Part shown: positions 1 to 7,969 of the stretch, one piece after another
Position numbering within the stretch: position 1 is the stretch's first letter
Layout of the letters: the number at the start of each line of letters is the position of its first letter
DNA from: Cognatishimia activa
Lineage (GTDB): Bacteria; Pseudomonadota; Alphaproteobacteria; Rhodobacterales; Rhodobacteraceae
Assembly: GCF_017798205.1 (NCBI RefSeq)
Contig: NZ_CP060010.1
Span: 496,001-560,000, forward strand
Length of the DNA: 64,000 nucleotides
Direction: 5' to 3'
Program-made: the position numbers and the translations under genes
Notes under the pieces: generated by a model
Database searches by the model: none
What the model saw: only the letters and a program-made list of their open reading frames with translations
What the model was told of the DNA's origin: nothing

Positions 1-224
1 GCAGTCCAGTGCTGCAAAACTCTCGTATTTGTATCTGAGAGCAAGATTCCCTTGCCGATGCTTTCAAAATGGTCCTGCCAATCGTGCAAAACAAAAGACG
101 ACACGTTGCGCCGCACCCCACCATTTCCACTAGACTGTGCCAGAACCACCGAAGGCGCAGCGAGCGCCGTTGCCGTCGCAACGAGTAGACTTCGTCGGCT
201 GATAGATTTGGGCGGTTCGGTCAT
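1..224 (-). CDS. Probable L,D-transpeptidase, 5-prime part only
   Basis: Only the first 74 codons lie in the window; the gene runs off the left edge. The start is ATG with a strong ribosome site (GGAGG, 6 bases upstream), 15 bp after the stop of the histidine kinase gene, so it is the third gene of that operon. The N-terminus is a twin-arginine signal (ISRRSLL followed by an Ala-rich stretch ending VLAQ), pointing to export. The next residues (LHDWQDHFESIGKGILLSDT) resemble the N-terminal part of YkuD-type L,D-transpeptidases of Rhodobacterales as I remember them, which cross-link peptidoglycan through a catalytic Cys. That Cys is outside the window, so the assignment rests on the N-terminus and the operon context. 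Confidence 0.65.
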   Translation of the reverse strand, partial: MTEPPKSISRRSLLVATATALAAPSVVLAQSSGNGGVRRNVSSFVLHDWQDHFESIGKGILLSDTNTRVLQHWT

Positions 225-239
225 TGCCTGCCTCCGTAT

Positions 240-1688
240 TCATCGAGGATGGCTTAACACTTCGGCTTCGTGGTGTTGCGTATCATTTTGTAACGACAGC
301 GATAGCTCGCTAGTTTGTTGCGACACCACAGCGCCCGGAAGCGTTGCACACGCACAGAGTCCACCAGCCTGCCGATTTGACAAAGCAAGTGTGCCACCGT
401 GCGCTAGGAAAACGCTTCGTGCGATGGAAAGACCGAGCCCCGCCCCACCTGTTTCACGAGAACGGCTTTGCTCTAGTCGCACATAGGGCTCAAGCACCTG
501 TTCGATCTGCTCTTCTGGAATTCCCGGACCATTGTCCTTCACACAGATTGCGAGGTCGCTGCCCGTGACAGACCAGTGTACTTCGGCGACACTGCCGTAT
601 CGCTGAGCATTCTCAATCAGATTGCGCAGCGCGCGAATAACAGCCGTTTTGCGTGCTGCGACCACTAATCCGTTGGGCCAGTCTTCTGGTCGCGCGCCTG
701 CGCGTTCCATTATTTCAGAAAGCAATACGTCCTCCACGGCCTCTTCGGTTCCAACCCCACGCGCGTAAGCAAGTGTCGACTCGACCATTTCGGACATTTC
801 TTCTGTCGAACGCACAATACTTGCCTGAGTCTCGACGTCATCGACCATAGCAGATTGGACCCGCATCGCCGTAAGCGGAGATCGCAAATCATGCGCCAGG
901 GCCGCCAGCATCATGGTTCGATCCGCAACAAACTTATGCAACCGATCCTGCATCACATTGAAAGCTTGCGTCAGCGCCTTCACCTCTGGTGGCCCGGCAG
1001 GGGTGAGCGGCACAACCTGGCCTCCACGTCCTAACGCTTCCGTCGCCTGCTTCAAGGCCGTCAGTGGTCGTGTCAACCGAGCGATGACAAACCAAAATAC
1101 AGCAAGTGCGCCCAGCCCGGCAGACAGCAGAACCGATAAAAACGTGGCAGACGATAGCTGCCATGGCGGCCTTTCAAAACGCGTTGCCACATTCAACCAA
1201 TTTCCACCGGAAAGGGCGATGGAGATTTCGAGCTCAAGCGCCGCAAGTGTACCGCGCATCATATCGGCGTGCATCTCCGCCAATTCCGGAGTTAGATTTG
1301 GAACTGGCAGGACGATCCCATCAATTTCATGAACTTCCACCCTTATGGCTCGGCTGAAACTGTCGTTCAATAATGCGCGAATACGGGCCTCAACCGCCGC
1401 ATCCTCATGATGTTCTCCATCCATCACCTGTGCAACTGGCCCAATTTCGAAACGCACCAACGGGGAACTCGCGGCCATGACAATTTGCTGATGTAATTCA
1501 GATGGCGCGCTCTCTATCAGGAGAGCAACATTTGCGGCACGACTCGCTGCCTCTGCTCCCAACGCAGCTTGCACCGCTGAAGATCGTTCGTCTGCGAAGA
1601 ACACAAGGCTTAGTGCTTGGCCAACCAGAAAAGCTGCCCCAACTAGAAGCACAAGTTGAACGCGCAAAGAGAGACTGAACTGCTTCAT
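240..1688 (-). CDS. Sensor histidine kinase, HAMP type
   Basis: 482-residue membrane kinase. A first membrane segment at about residues 10-31 and a second at about 182-203 bracket a periplasmic sensor region of about 150 residues. Then come a HAMP linker (about 204-257), the phosphoacceptor box ALAHDLRSPL with His266, and a catalytic domain with N box (NLIEN, about 357), G1 box (DNGPGIP, about 385) and G2 box (GGAGLGLSI, about 414). It starts with ATG overlapping the response regulator stop by four bases (ATGA), so the two are translationally coupled, and an L,D-transpeptidase gene follows. Size and layout are comparable to EnvZ/RstB-type kinases. The signal sensed cannot be told from sequence. 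Confidence 0.93.
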   Translation of the reverse strand: MKQFSLSLRVQLVLLVGAAFLVGQALSLVFFADERSSAVQAALGAEAASRAANVALLIESAPSELHQQIVMAASSPLVRFEIGPVAQVMDGEHHEDAAVEARIRALLNDSFSRAIRVEVHEIDGIVLPVPNLTPELAEMHADMMRGTLAALELEISIALSGGNWLNVATRFERPPWQLSSATFLSVLLSAGLGALAVFWFVIARLTRPLTALKQATEALGRGGQVVPLTPAGPPEVKALTQAFNVMQDRLHKFVADRTMMLAALAHDLRSPLTAMRVQSAMVDDVETQASIVRSTEEMSEMVESTLAYARGVGTEEAVEDVLLSEIMERAGARPEDWPNGLVVAARKTAVIRALRNLIENAQRYGSVAEVHWSVTGSDLAICVKDNGPGIPEEQIEQVLEPYVRLEQSRSRETGGAGLGLSIARSVFLAHGGTLALSNRQAGGLCACATLPGAVVSQQTSELSLSLQNDTQHHEAEVLSHPR

Positions 1689-2404
1689 GGAAGTATCTCG
1701 ACATCACAGGACAATACGTAGCCTCCGTTTCGGACTGTTGCGATCAACCGCGGACGTAGAACGTCAGGTTCGATCTTCTTGCGCAATCGACTGACCTGAT
1801 TGTCAATGGTGCGATCGAAAGGGCCCGGTAATCTGCCTGTCGTTTTGAGCAACAAGTCGTCACGGCTCAAGGTAACTCTCGCATTTTCGATCAATGCGAG
1901 AAGCAGCATCGCTTCACCAGAGGTCAATACTTCCATGCGACCGTCCTCTCGCTCAATCACGCGTGCGTCAACATCATATGTGGCTCCGCCTAGGAGCACC
2001 TTTTGACCTGCCAGATCGTTTTTGTTAGCCGCTGTGTTTGTACGCCGTAATATCGCTTTTATGCGAGCCAATAGCTCAGGCGGATTGAACGGTTTTGCAA
2101 TGTAGTCATCCGCACCGTTTTCAAAACCTTTCAGTAAGTCGGCATCACTGTCCAAGGCCGTCAAAAGCAGCACCGGAATTGACGTCGTTTCTCGCAAACG
2201 TGCACAGGCAGTTAGCCCACTCTCGCCCGGCATCATCACATCCAGAACGATCAAATCAGGCGTTCTAGCCCTTATTTGAAAATTCATCTCAGCAGCGTTT
2301 TGTGCGGTTGCCACCTCCATTCCATTGCGTTTTAGGTACCGCGCGACGGAGTCACGGATCTCGGGATGATCGTCTACGACTATTATGTACGATTTAGGTT
2401 CCAT
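1685..2404 (-). CDS. OmpR/PhoB-family response regulator
   Basis: 239 residues from the ATG at 2404; an in-frame extension to 2485 is possible, but it would read through the promoter-like box at 2449-2464. The receiver domain shows the acidic pair VVDDHPE (Asp11/Asp12), phosphoacceptor Asp55 in LDVMMPG, the Thr of LLLTA and the Lys of AKPFNPPEL. The C-terminal winged helix (about 135-239) ends with RLRKKIEPD and VRNGGYVLS, typical of the OmpR class. It is first in an operon with the kinase and an L,D-transpeptidase. The length equals that of E. coli RstA, and the upstream box resembles the published RstA consensus, but orthology is an inference. Confidence 0.93.
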   Translation of the reverse strand: MEPKSYIIVVDDHPEIRDSVARYLKRNGMEVATAQNAAEMNFQIRARTPDLIVLDVMMPGESGLTACARLRETTSIPVLLLTALDSDADLLKGFENGADDYIAKPFNPPELLARIKAILRRTNTAANKNDLAGQKVLLGGATYDVDARVIEREDGRMEVLTSGEAMLLLALIENARVTLSRDDLLLKTTGRLPGPFDRTIDNQVSRLRKKIEPDVLRPRLIATVRNGGYVLSCDVEILP

Positions 2405-3399
2405 CATTTGCCAATACATTAGCGATACGTCTGACGCCGCTAAGACTTTGTCGCAGAATGTAACAGTCAAGGCGTCCCATTCCAAACCTAGTTACCAACC
2501 TGCCTAAGCCCTGACAAAGATCTGGCGTTCGTTAATTGACGTCGCACTGAGTAAGCTAGAAAACCAACTTTGGTCCATCTAGTTGAGTTTATGAAAGTGT
2601 TGACGAAGTTGCGAAGCAGAAATTGAGGAGCGACGCATCCCAAGCTTTCAATGCCACACCAAAACGAAAGGACGACTTGGTGATCTTTCTCACGATAGAC
2701 GTGCCACGCTCTGGTCTCCCTGGGTTCTAGCTAACCGGTGTTTATTTTTGTTGGACTAGTCCATACGGCCCCTTCGGTGTCGCGAACCAACCTGCCAATT
2801 CTATCTCTGAAAGCTACGATCAGTTACCTGTAGCCAAACCTCACCGAAAAAGCTTGACATGATGTGCAGGTTTTGGTGCCCTTCAGGCGTTTTTTTTCAA
2901 TGTTTCCATCGACATCCAATCGAGTTGTAGGAAAAGGATTAGCGTCCTGCTGTTGTATGCAAATCGAATTGGCCACAAACATGCGTGTTAGGCTAAATTG
3001 CGCTAGGCGATTAAACAAATACTCCGCACTTTGTCGCCCAGTTTGGTTGTTTTTACGATTGGCCGTAGAATTAAATTACTGGTTTTGACCAAATCTTCCC
3101 TTTGAAGCAATCAAAAGAGTACTTAACATATCCAAGTCAGAGAAAATAGACACTCTCAAACCACCGCTAAGAACTGCAGCCTTTGCCCCAACCTTAGAAC
3201 GTTTAAATTTTCAGGAAATTCAGAACAAGTCGTTGCTTCATTCCTCTTTGATGTGCATTGACCAACGAATTCAATTGAGCCTGCCAATTTGAACCAATTT
3301 CTCTGATGCACCATTCTCCATCTGAAGCTTTACTGCAATAGCTTGGAGCAGCTGCAGTTCAATACAATCTGTCGGTCGTTCAAGGGTTAGCTGGTGCGC
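2405..3399. other. About 1 kb without a convincing gene
   Basis: Between the response regulator start and the second L,D-transpeptidase stop. The stretch is AT-richer than the core chromosome. It has only short frames with unlikely composition (for example 2824-3018 minus, 2864-3088 plus) and no ribosome site worth naming. Apart from the regulatory box at 2449-2464 I see no RNA gene, terminator or repeat I can support. Confidence 0.5.
2449..2464 (-). promoter_or_regulatory. Candidate response-regulator box upstream of the two-component operon
   Basis: On the minus strand this reads GTTACATTCTGCGACA, about 45 bp upstream of the response regulator ATG. The two half-sites (TTACA and CGACA) are 10 bp apart, as expected for tandem OmpR-family binding. 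The same box, differing at one base, occurs at 4078-4093 upstream of a second L,D-transpeptidase. It fits TACATNTNG..ACA, close to the RstA box of enterobacteria. The role is inferred. Confidence 0.5.
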
Positions 3400-4005
3400 C
3401 TAGCCCTTAGGGTGGAGGTGAACTTTGGCACTAATTTCTACCCTTTCGTAAAGGTCTTTCACGTGTTCATTCGTAAGTCTCGCGCAACCATTGGAGACAG
3501 CGGAGCCAATGGTTCGAGGCTCATTAGTACCATGAATACGTAGATACGTGTCGCGACCGGCCTCATCGTATAGGTAGATCGCCCTCGCACCCAACGGATT
3601 ATTTGGTCCGCCTTTCAGGCCATTTTTGTATCGCGCGTACTTGTGTGGCTCTCTTCGTATCATGGCATTTGTGGGCCTCCACCAAGGCCATTTTGCTTTC
3701 CGTGCGACCGTAAACGTCCCCGATTTGTACAACCCTTTGCGCCCGACCCCGACACCGTAGCGGATTGCCAAACCGTCATTTAACATAAAGTAGAGGAAGT
3801 AATCATCTGGTACCACGTGAACTGAACCAGCCTCCCAATCCCGTCGACCCGAGTTGACCAACTGAGGAAGAAAACGGTCGGGAAATTGATTCTTGTGTGC
3901 AAATGCAAATTGCGGTGCAGCAGCGACTGCAAGCAAGACCCCGAAAACAGATCGTCTACTAAGAGAGCTCATTTGCCAATGTCGCTGGTTTCTTCTGAAT
4001 TCCAT
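3400..4005 (-). CDS. L,D-transpeptidase (YkuD fold), Tat-exported
   Basis: 201 residues from ATG 4005, chosen because AAAGG lies 9 bases upstream; ATG 3972 is an alternative. A twin-arginine motif (SRRSVFGVLL) and an AFAHK cleavage region mark export. The catalytic signature is complete: HGTNEP, then SNGCARLTN, giving the conserved His and catalytic Cys of peptidoglycan L,D-transpeptidases, which make 3-3 cross-links or attach proteins and resist most penicillins. The region from about 70 to 130 (GTFTVARKAKWPWWRPT, NNPLGARAIYLY) is standard for the family. It is a single gene with the same upstream box as the two-component operon at 2449, which itself carries another L,D-transpeptidase. Confidence 0.93.
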   Translation of the reverse strand: MEFRRNQRHWQMSSLSRRSVFGVLLAVAAAPQFAFAHKNQFPDRFLPQLVNSGRRDWEAGSVHVVPDDYFLYFMLNDGLAIRYGVGVGRKGLYKSGTFTVARKAKWPWWRPTNAMIRREPHKYARYKNGLKGGPNNPLGARAIYLYDEAGRDTYLRIHGTNEPRTIGSAVSNGCARLTNEHVKDLYERVEISAKVHLHPKG

Positions 4006-4077
4006 AACCACATACCTTTAAGTCTCAAACCGTGCTAAGATTAGCTCCATTCCAACCCGTGCAACTACAGCTAGTTT

Positions 4078-4093
4078 TGTCGCAAAATGTAAC
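4078..4093 (-). promoter_or_regulatory. Second copy of the response-regulator box
   Basis: Reads GTTACATTTTGCGACA on the minus strand, 73 bp upstream of the L,D-transpeptidase ATG. It matches 15 of 16 bases of the box at 2449-2464, and both copies are followed by AA. Two matches of this length in front of two functionally linked transcription units argue for co-regulation. Confidence 0.5.
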
Positions 4094-4136
4094 TGTTGAA
4101 ATTTGGGTATTTACCCTCCACCTAGTGGACGGCCTA

Positions 4137-4164
4137 AGGCTTGAGGCTTGAGGCTTGAGGCTTA
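4137..4164 (+). repeat. Four tandem copies of a 7-bp unit
   Basis: AGGCTTG is repeated three times and followed by AGGCTTA, ending about 30 bp before the start codon at 4195. It is a slippage-prone heptamer in the leader of the hypothetical gene. Confidence 0.9.
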
Positions 4165-4194
4165 GAGCAGCCATAAGAGACTCGAGCAGAAAAA

Positions 4195-4626
4195 ATGCCA
4201 ATCCTAAGCAACTACTCACCAACAACCGGCATCGTTGAACTAACAGCGCTAGATCCATTTACTCCAAATGATGTTACCGAACTAATCTCAAAAGCGAAAA
4301 GCTCGGATGTTGCCGTATCCCGTCCCAAAGTACTGTTTAACTTTTTGCTTTCTGACCTGAAGTACTTTGAAGTGTCAGAAATCCGACAGCTCATTATTCG
4401 ACGAGGTTCTTTACTCCCTTTTCAACGGAACGAGCGGATAGCATTTGTAGCTGAAAACTTTGAGACGACGCTTAAAATCAGGTTTGCATCTATGTTCGCT
4501 GACAGGTGCGGTTTGAGAGAAGAGAGCAACTCGAAGTGTTTTAACAGTCGCAATGATGCCTTGGCATGGTTGACCAACAAGGCAAACGTGACCGAACCTT
4601 TGCGTTCACAAGAAGCCATAGCTTAA
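4195..4626 (+). CDS. Small conserved-looking protein, possibly SpoIIAA/STAS-like
   Basis: 143 residues from ATG 4195; the ribosome site is weak (GAGCAG). It has no signal peptide or membrane segment. The C-terminal end has the pattern CFNSRNDALAWLTNK, which resembles the end of SpoIIAA-like (STAS-fold) proteins, where an aromatic residue, a short acidic or Asn run and ALAWL close the domain. The rest alternates hydrophobic strands and helices compatible with that fold. It stands alone between divergent and convergent neighbours. The function is not known and the fold assignment is tentative. Confidence 0.55.
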   Translation: MPILSNYSPTTGIVELTALDPFTPNDVTELISKAKSSDVAVSRPKVLFNFLLSDLKYFEVSEIRQLIIRRGSLLPFQRNERIAFVAENFETTLKIRFASMFADRCGLREESNSKCFNSRNDALAWLTNKANVTEPLRSQEAIA

Positions 4627-4674
4627 GGTGTCGCTAGTCTAGGATGTTGCACTAGCTTACCGAACTTTCGCCAC

Positions 4675-5502
4675 TCAATCACAGTTGAAAGCGTCAATGT
4701 GCTCCAAGATTGCATAGACGATGGTTTTTCTCATTAAGAGAAACCTGGTATCTGGCATGTCCATGTTCAGAGCGAATACGTATGTCTCGCCAGAGCATTC
4801 TAACCATCCGACGAACCATCCAATGTCCATTGCGCTTTTGCTATGCCACCACCCTGTTTTGGATCGCAAAACCCAATTCTCTCTGGCCTCACTTACCATC
4901 ATACCTTTTATCGCCGTGTATGTGTCGCCCGAAAGCTCAAGCTTTTCTTGAGCAAGTCTCGATAGGAACCCCACTTGTTCGACGGCAGAGATTTGAAGTG
5001 TATTGTCGAGCCAATAAGTTGTGAGCTGATTTATTGACCCTACACTGCTGTTTCCGTACCTGAAATCTTCTAGCGCTTCGGCCAACGCGCTGCGACCGGC
5101 AGTTCGAGCAATTTCTTGGTAAACCCACACCACAGAGTCCTTGAACGCCGTTGCTAAAGAGTGGTCTTGGTTCCAAGCTCTGACACTCCTGGGCACTCCG
5201 TCCCAAGAAAAGTTCGTCTCTGGCTTCGCATATCCTTGTTCCAGCGCGATCAACGTGTGTGGGATCTTCGACGTGGAGGCAGGCGAGAAGCGCTGATGAG
5301 CACGTTCAAGGTTGCTCGACCACACCTGTCCATCTGATTGGCGTTGAACGATGACTGCCACGTTTTCAATCTGACCGCCTGCATCTTCTACAACGTGCCC
5401 TACATCCTCTGGTTCGGTAGACGCTCTGGTGGCAAGGGCAAGCGAGATCAATGCAATAGGCAGCAATAAACCAAGTGTTTTCGCAAGCAGCACAACTTTC
5501 AT
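4675..5502 (-). CDS. Class D (OXA-type) beta-lactamase
   Basis: 275 residues from ATG 5502; a TTG six codons upstream is less likely. An N-terminal hydrophobic signal is followed by the full serine beta-lactamase set: PASTSKIPHTLIALE with catalytic Ser and Lys (STSK where OXA enzymes usually have STFK), the SVV motif in DSVVWVYQEIAR, YGN in FRYGNSSVG, and KTG in LRSKTGWW, followed by GWFVGW. The order and spacing are those of OXA enzymes, which hydrolyse beta-lactams through an acyl-enzyme in the periplasm. It lies beside two L,D-transpeptidase genes, suggesting a peptidoglycan or beta-lactam theme. Substrate range cannot be read from sequence. Confidence 0.9.
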   Translation of the reverse strand: MKVVLLAKTLGLLLPIALISLALATRASTEPEDVGHVVEDAGGQIENVAVIVQRQSDGQVWSSNLERAHQRFSPASTSKIPHTLIALEQGYAKPETNFSWDGVPRSVRAWNQDHSLATAFKDSVVWVYQEIARTAGRSALAEALEDFRYGNSSVGSINQLTTYWLDNTLQISAVEQVGFLSRLAQEKLELSGDTYTAIKGMMVSEARENWVLRSKTGWWHSKSAMDIGWFVGWLECSGETYVFALNMDMPDTRFLLMRKTIVYAILEHIDAFNCD

Positions 5503-5620
5503 TCTATTGTCGTATCCCAATCTCTTGGTCGTGTCTTCACCGTTAGTCTAAGCACGGGTGATTGAAGTAAATTTGAATGTCTGAAAAGTTAGGCGTTCTA
5601 AAAAAGAACCGAGCAAAACC

Positions 5621-5664
5621 AAGCATCTGAATAAAGAGAGCTCTTAGCGGAGCCTTAGATGCTT
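5621..5664 (+). promoter_or_regulatory. Conserved hairpin element, copy 1
   Basis: Outer arms AAGCATCT and AGATGCTT enclose an inner AAGAG/CTCTT stem. Conservation with copy 2 (11651-11695) starts further upstream at AACCGAGCAA (5607). GGAG sits in the loop side and an ATG lies in the descending arm (5659), but here the frame closes after five codons. It lies about 120 bp upstream of the class D beta-lactamase (opposite strand). It could be a translation-control RNA or a REP-like hairpin. Confidence 0.45.
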
Positions 5665-5792
5665 GTCTTGCCGTAAAGCGTCACTAAACCAGTTGTCGAG
5701 TCCGGAACGCCGAAACTGTGAAGTTCGGCAAGACATTCCAATAAACAACGCTGCTGGCTTGAAAAATTGGCCAGGAATTCTCGGCTGATTTC

Positions 5793-6383
5793 CTAATTTT
5801 TACGATCATCGTTCCGACGCGAAGGGATGTATCTGCCTCGACCCGTTTTGATCAGCATACCGTTTCCGGTCAAATCTCTCAGGGCGCGATAGCAAGCCTC
5901 TTTCGTTAGTCCGATTTGACTGGCAAATTGGGTAACTGGGCCACTTAGCATTCCCGATGTGACTGCCAGATAAACCCGATCACTCGCAGACTTTACCGCA
6001 TTAAACGTCAGGAGTTGGCGGTAGCTCTGTACTTGCAATGCCATTCGTTTTGTAAGGGCCTCAGAGAACGCAGCATCTTTCCGCTGTCTAACTCGAACGG
6101 CTTTCTTTGAAATCTGAACGATCTCCGAAGATGACAGGCAAACCGCATCGCAGTGGTACGTCTCAGAGTAGATTGACGCTTCGGCAAAGGTATCATTTGC
6201 ACGAGCATTGTAGATGGTCACATGGTTTCCTGCCTCTGTTACACGCATCAAACAGACTTCACCGGAAATGACGAAGAACAATCCCTTTGTTGGATCGCCT
6301 TGCCTAAACACATAATCGCCCTTTGAAAGGTGTGAAACTGAGAGCTCTTGCTCATCTAAAGAGTTGAACGGCGTAGGTAACAT
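5793..6383 (-). CDS. Crp/Fnr-family transcription regulator
   Basis: 196 residues from ATG 6383; an upstream TTG at 6425 would swallow the palindrome at 6384-6397. The N-terminal cyclic-nucleotide-type beta-roll shows KGDYVFRQGDPTKGLFFVISGEVCLM. The C-terminal helix-turn-helix is FASQIGLTKEACYRALRDLTGNGML, with Glu and Arg of the recognition helix at the positions of FNR ExxSR. There is no N-terminal cysteine cluster, so it is not an oxygen-sensing FNR; the ligand is unknown. It is divergent from a secreted His-rich protein and separated from it by an FNR-like palindrome, suggesting autoregulation and control of that gene. Confidence 0.9.
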   Translation of the reverse strand: MLPTPFNSLDEQELSVSHLSKGDYVFRQGDPTKGLFFVISGEVCLMRVTEAGNHVTIYNARANDTFAEASIYSETYHCDAVCLSSSEIVQISKKAVRVRQRKDAAFSEALTKRMALQVQSYRQLLTFNAVKSASDRVYLAVTSGMLSGPVTQFASQIGLTKEACYRALRDLTGNGMLIKTGRGRYIPSRRNDDRKN

Positions 6384-6397
6384 ATGATTTCGATCAT
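6384..6397. promoter_or_regulatory. FNR-type palindrome (ATGAT-N4-ATCAT)
   Basis: ATGATTTCGATCAT has perfect 5-bp arms around four bases and matches TGAT-N4-ATCA of FNR/DNR-type sites. It abuts the start codon of the Crp/Fnr gene and sits about 62 bp before the divergent gene at 6459. It is a probable operator for both. Confidence 0.5.
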
Positions 6398-6458
6398 AAG
6401 CGATTTGGTGGAAAGCTTGTATCAACTGCGCTGATTACACTGCAAGAGCGGATACCTC

Positions 6459-6992
6459 ATGATCAAATATTCCATCCCTATCATCGTGACTCTGTTTGCT
6501 AACCCTGTCTTTGCTCAACATGTCCATGGCATGCCAAACCATCCTGTTGAGGCAGGCCAGTCGGCATTCGCAGCGATTTCTGAAATCGTTCAAATCCTTT
6601 CAAAGGATCCTAAGACAGACTGGGAAAAGGTGAACATTCAGGCGCTCCGAGATCATCTGCGTGACATGGAACTCGTCACGACTGAGGCATCTGTAGACAT
6701 TCGGGTTGATGGCAATTCAGCTGAGTTCACTGTTTTCGGAGCTGGGGACGTCGCACAGGCCGTTCAGCGCATGACTTTAGCCCATGCGCCAATGTTGCAA
6801 GCCTCATCCGGCTGGTTGGTAACCGCAGAGCCATCAAAAGATGGTGCTATCATGCGAATTGCAGTCAAATCAGACGAGGATCGAGCTCGCGTCCTAGGCC
6901 TTGGTTTCTTTGGCATCATGACCATTGGAGCCCATCATCAAGCACATCACTTAGAAATTGCATCAGGGAATGATCCACATCATCACCATTAG
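6459..6992 (+). CDS. Secreted His-rich protein of unknown function
   Basis: 177 residues. The N-terminal signal peptide MIKYSIPIIVTLFANPVFAQ has a clear AQ cleavage site. The mature protein begins with a His cluster (HVHGMPNHP) and ends with another (HHQAHHLE, then DPHHHH), suggesting metal binding in the periplasm. The middle (about 30-150) has a regular alpha/beta pattern with no family I can name with confidence. It is transcribed away from the Crp/Fnr regulator across a shared palindrome. A copper or other metal role is inference from the His clusters. Confidence 0.8.
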   Translation: MIKYSIPIIVTLFANPVFAQHVHGMPNHPVEAGQSAFAAISEIVQILSKDPKTDWEKVNIQALRDHLRDMELVTTEASVDIRVDGNSAEFTVFGAGDVAQAVQRMTLAHAPMLQASSGWLVTAEPSKDGAIMRIAVKSDEDRARVLGLGFFGIMTIGAHHQAHHLEIASGNDPHHHH

Positions 6993-7299
6993 GCAGCTCA
7001 AAACCTTGTCCAATTGGAACAGAAAGAATTCGATTCCTGTCCGACGTATATTTCTTGCATATCCGCTTATGGCTAAGGACCAGACTTTGGTGAGGCACAC
7101 CTGGACGGCGGCTTTGTTCCGCATCTCAGACGTTGGCGCAACCTGCAGCGAATGTCGGCCTCACGCCTTTCTTGTTAATTATCACTGGACTTCCTGACCA
7201 ATGAGAGCGGTACTGTCGTCACGACACATCGCCCGGGATCGCCGGGCTCCACTCAGTACTGGCGGAGGATTGGCCTTCGCAAATGAGTGGAGAGAGATG
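6993..7299. other. Junction region without a supported gene
   Basis: About 300 bp between the His-rich protein and the recombinase cassette. It contains a small GC hairpin (GCCCGG/CCGGGC, 7231-7247). No coding frame has good features. It probably contains the left boundary of the recombinase cassette, but I cannot place it. Confidence 0.4.
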
Positions 7300-7551
7300 A
7301 TGACGGAATCCGCACAAGAAAGCAAAGTCGCGAAAGCTAAGGCCGTAAAGTCGGGGCCCGAGCGGCAGGAACAGCTGATCAATCTGCTGAGCCGCAAGGC
7401 TGGCGCTACGACTAAGCAGATGCAGGAGGCTTTTGGCTGGCAGCCGCATACGGCTCGGGCCGCGATATCGACACTGCGCAAGGCGGGAGTTTCAGTAGAA
7501 CGCACCGACGCCAAAAGAGGTGCTGTCTATCACATCGTTGCGCTGGTGTAA
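7300..7551 (+). CDS. DUF3489 small DNA-binding-like protein
   Basis: 83 residues from ATG 7300 (ATG 7297 also possible) with GGAG 7 bases upstream. After a Lys/Ala-rich start comes a compact helix-turn-helix-like domain: QLINLLSRKAGATTKQMQEAFGWQPHTARAAIS, then a GVSVERTDAKRG wing. This is the DUF3489 pattern, often found just before DUF2924 and a serine recombinase in alphaproteobacterial mobile regions, exactly as here. The role is unknown; a DNA-binding accessory of the recombinase is plausible. Confidence 0.8.
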   Translation: MTESAQESKVAKAKAVKSGPERQEQLINLLSRKAGATTKQMQEAFGWQPHTARAAISTLRKAGVSVERTDAKRGAVYHIVALV

Positions 7552-7555
7552 GGCA

Positions 7556-7969
7556 ATGATGAGTGCATGCACTTTCCAGCTCGAACGAGCGGTCAATGAC
7601 ATTGAGCGACTGGATCGACTAGGCTGCATTGAACGCTGGAGGGAGATATTCGAGCGATCACCGCCAAAACATCTATCCCTTCAATTCATGAAGCGGGTGC
7701 TGATCTGGGAACTGCAAAACAGGGAGCTGGGAGGCTTATCGGTGACGACTAGTCGCCGATTGAAACAAATCGCGTCAGGCACGACGCCATCTACACAGGC
7801 TAAGCCGGGTTCGCACCTGGTTCGAGAATGGAACGGGCGCACCTATCTGGTTGAGGTGATCAACGGCGGCTATGTCATGGATGGCAGAACATGGCGTTCT
7901 TTATCCGCCATTGCGCGATACATCACGGGCACTCGCTGGTCCGGGCCACGCTTCTTTGGAGTTCAATGA
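7556..7969 (+). CDS. DUF2924 protein
   Basis: 137 residues from ATG 7556 with AAGG just upstream, four bases after the DUF3489 stop. It shows the family pattern: LDRLGCIERWREIFERSPPKHLSLQFMKRVLIWELQ in the first half (split here for reading: LDRLGCIERWREIF, then LSLQFMKRVL), then LVREWNGRTYLVEV and a WRSLSAIARYITGTRWSGPRFFG-like end. The C-terminal part resembles a DNA-binding AP2-like or recombinase-associated module. The stop overlaps the recombinase start (ATGATG). The biochemical role is unknown. Confidence 0.82.
   Translation: MMSACTFQLERAVNDIERLDRLGCIERWREIFERSPPKHLSLQFMKRVLIWELQNRELGGLSVTTSRRLKQIASGTTPSTQAKPGSHLVREWNGRTYLVEVINGGYVMDGRTWRSLSAIARYITGTRWSGPRFFGVQ

Noticed and set aside
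2824-3088. Overlapping short frames on both strands in the 1-kb gap
   Set aside because: Unlikely composition, no ribosome sites, no neighbours to support them.
5607-5664. Integron attC site
   Set aside because: The element is palindromic, but the expected simple-site core sequences and an integron integrase are missing.
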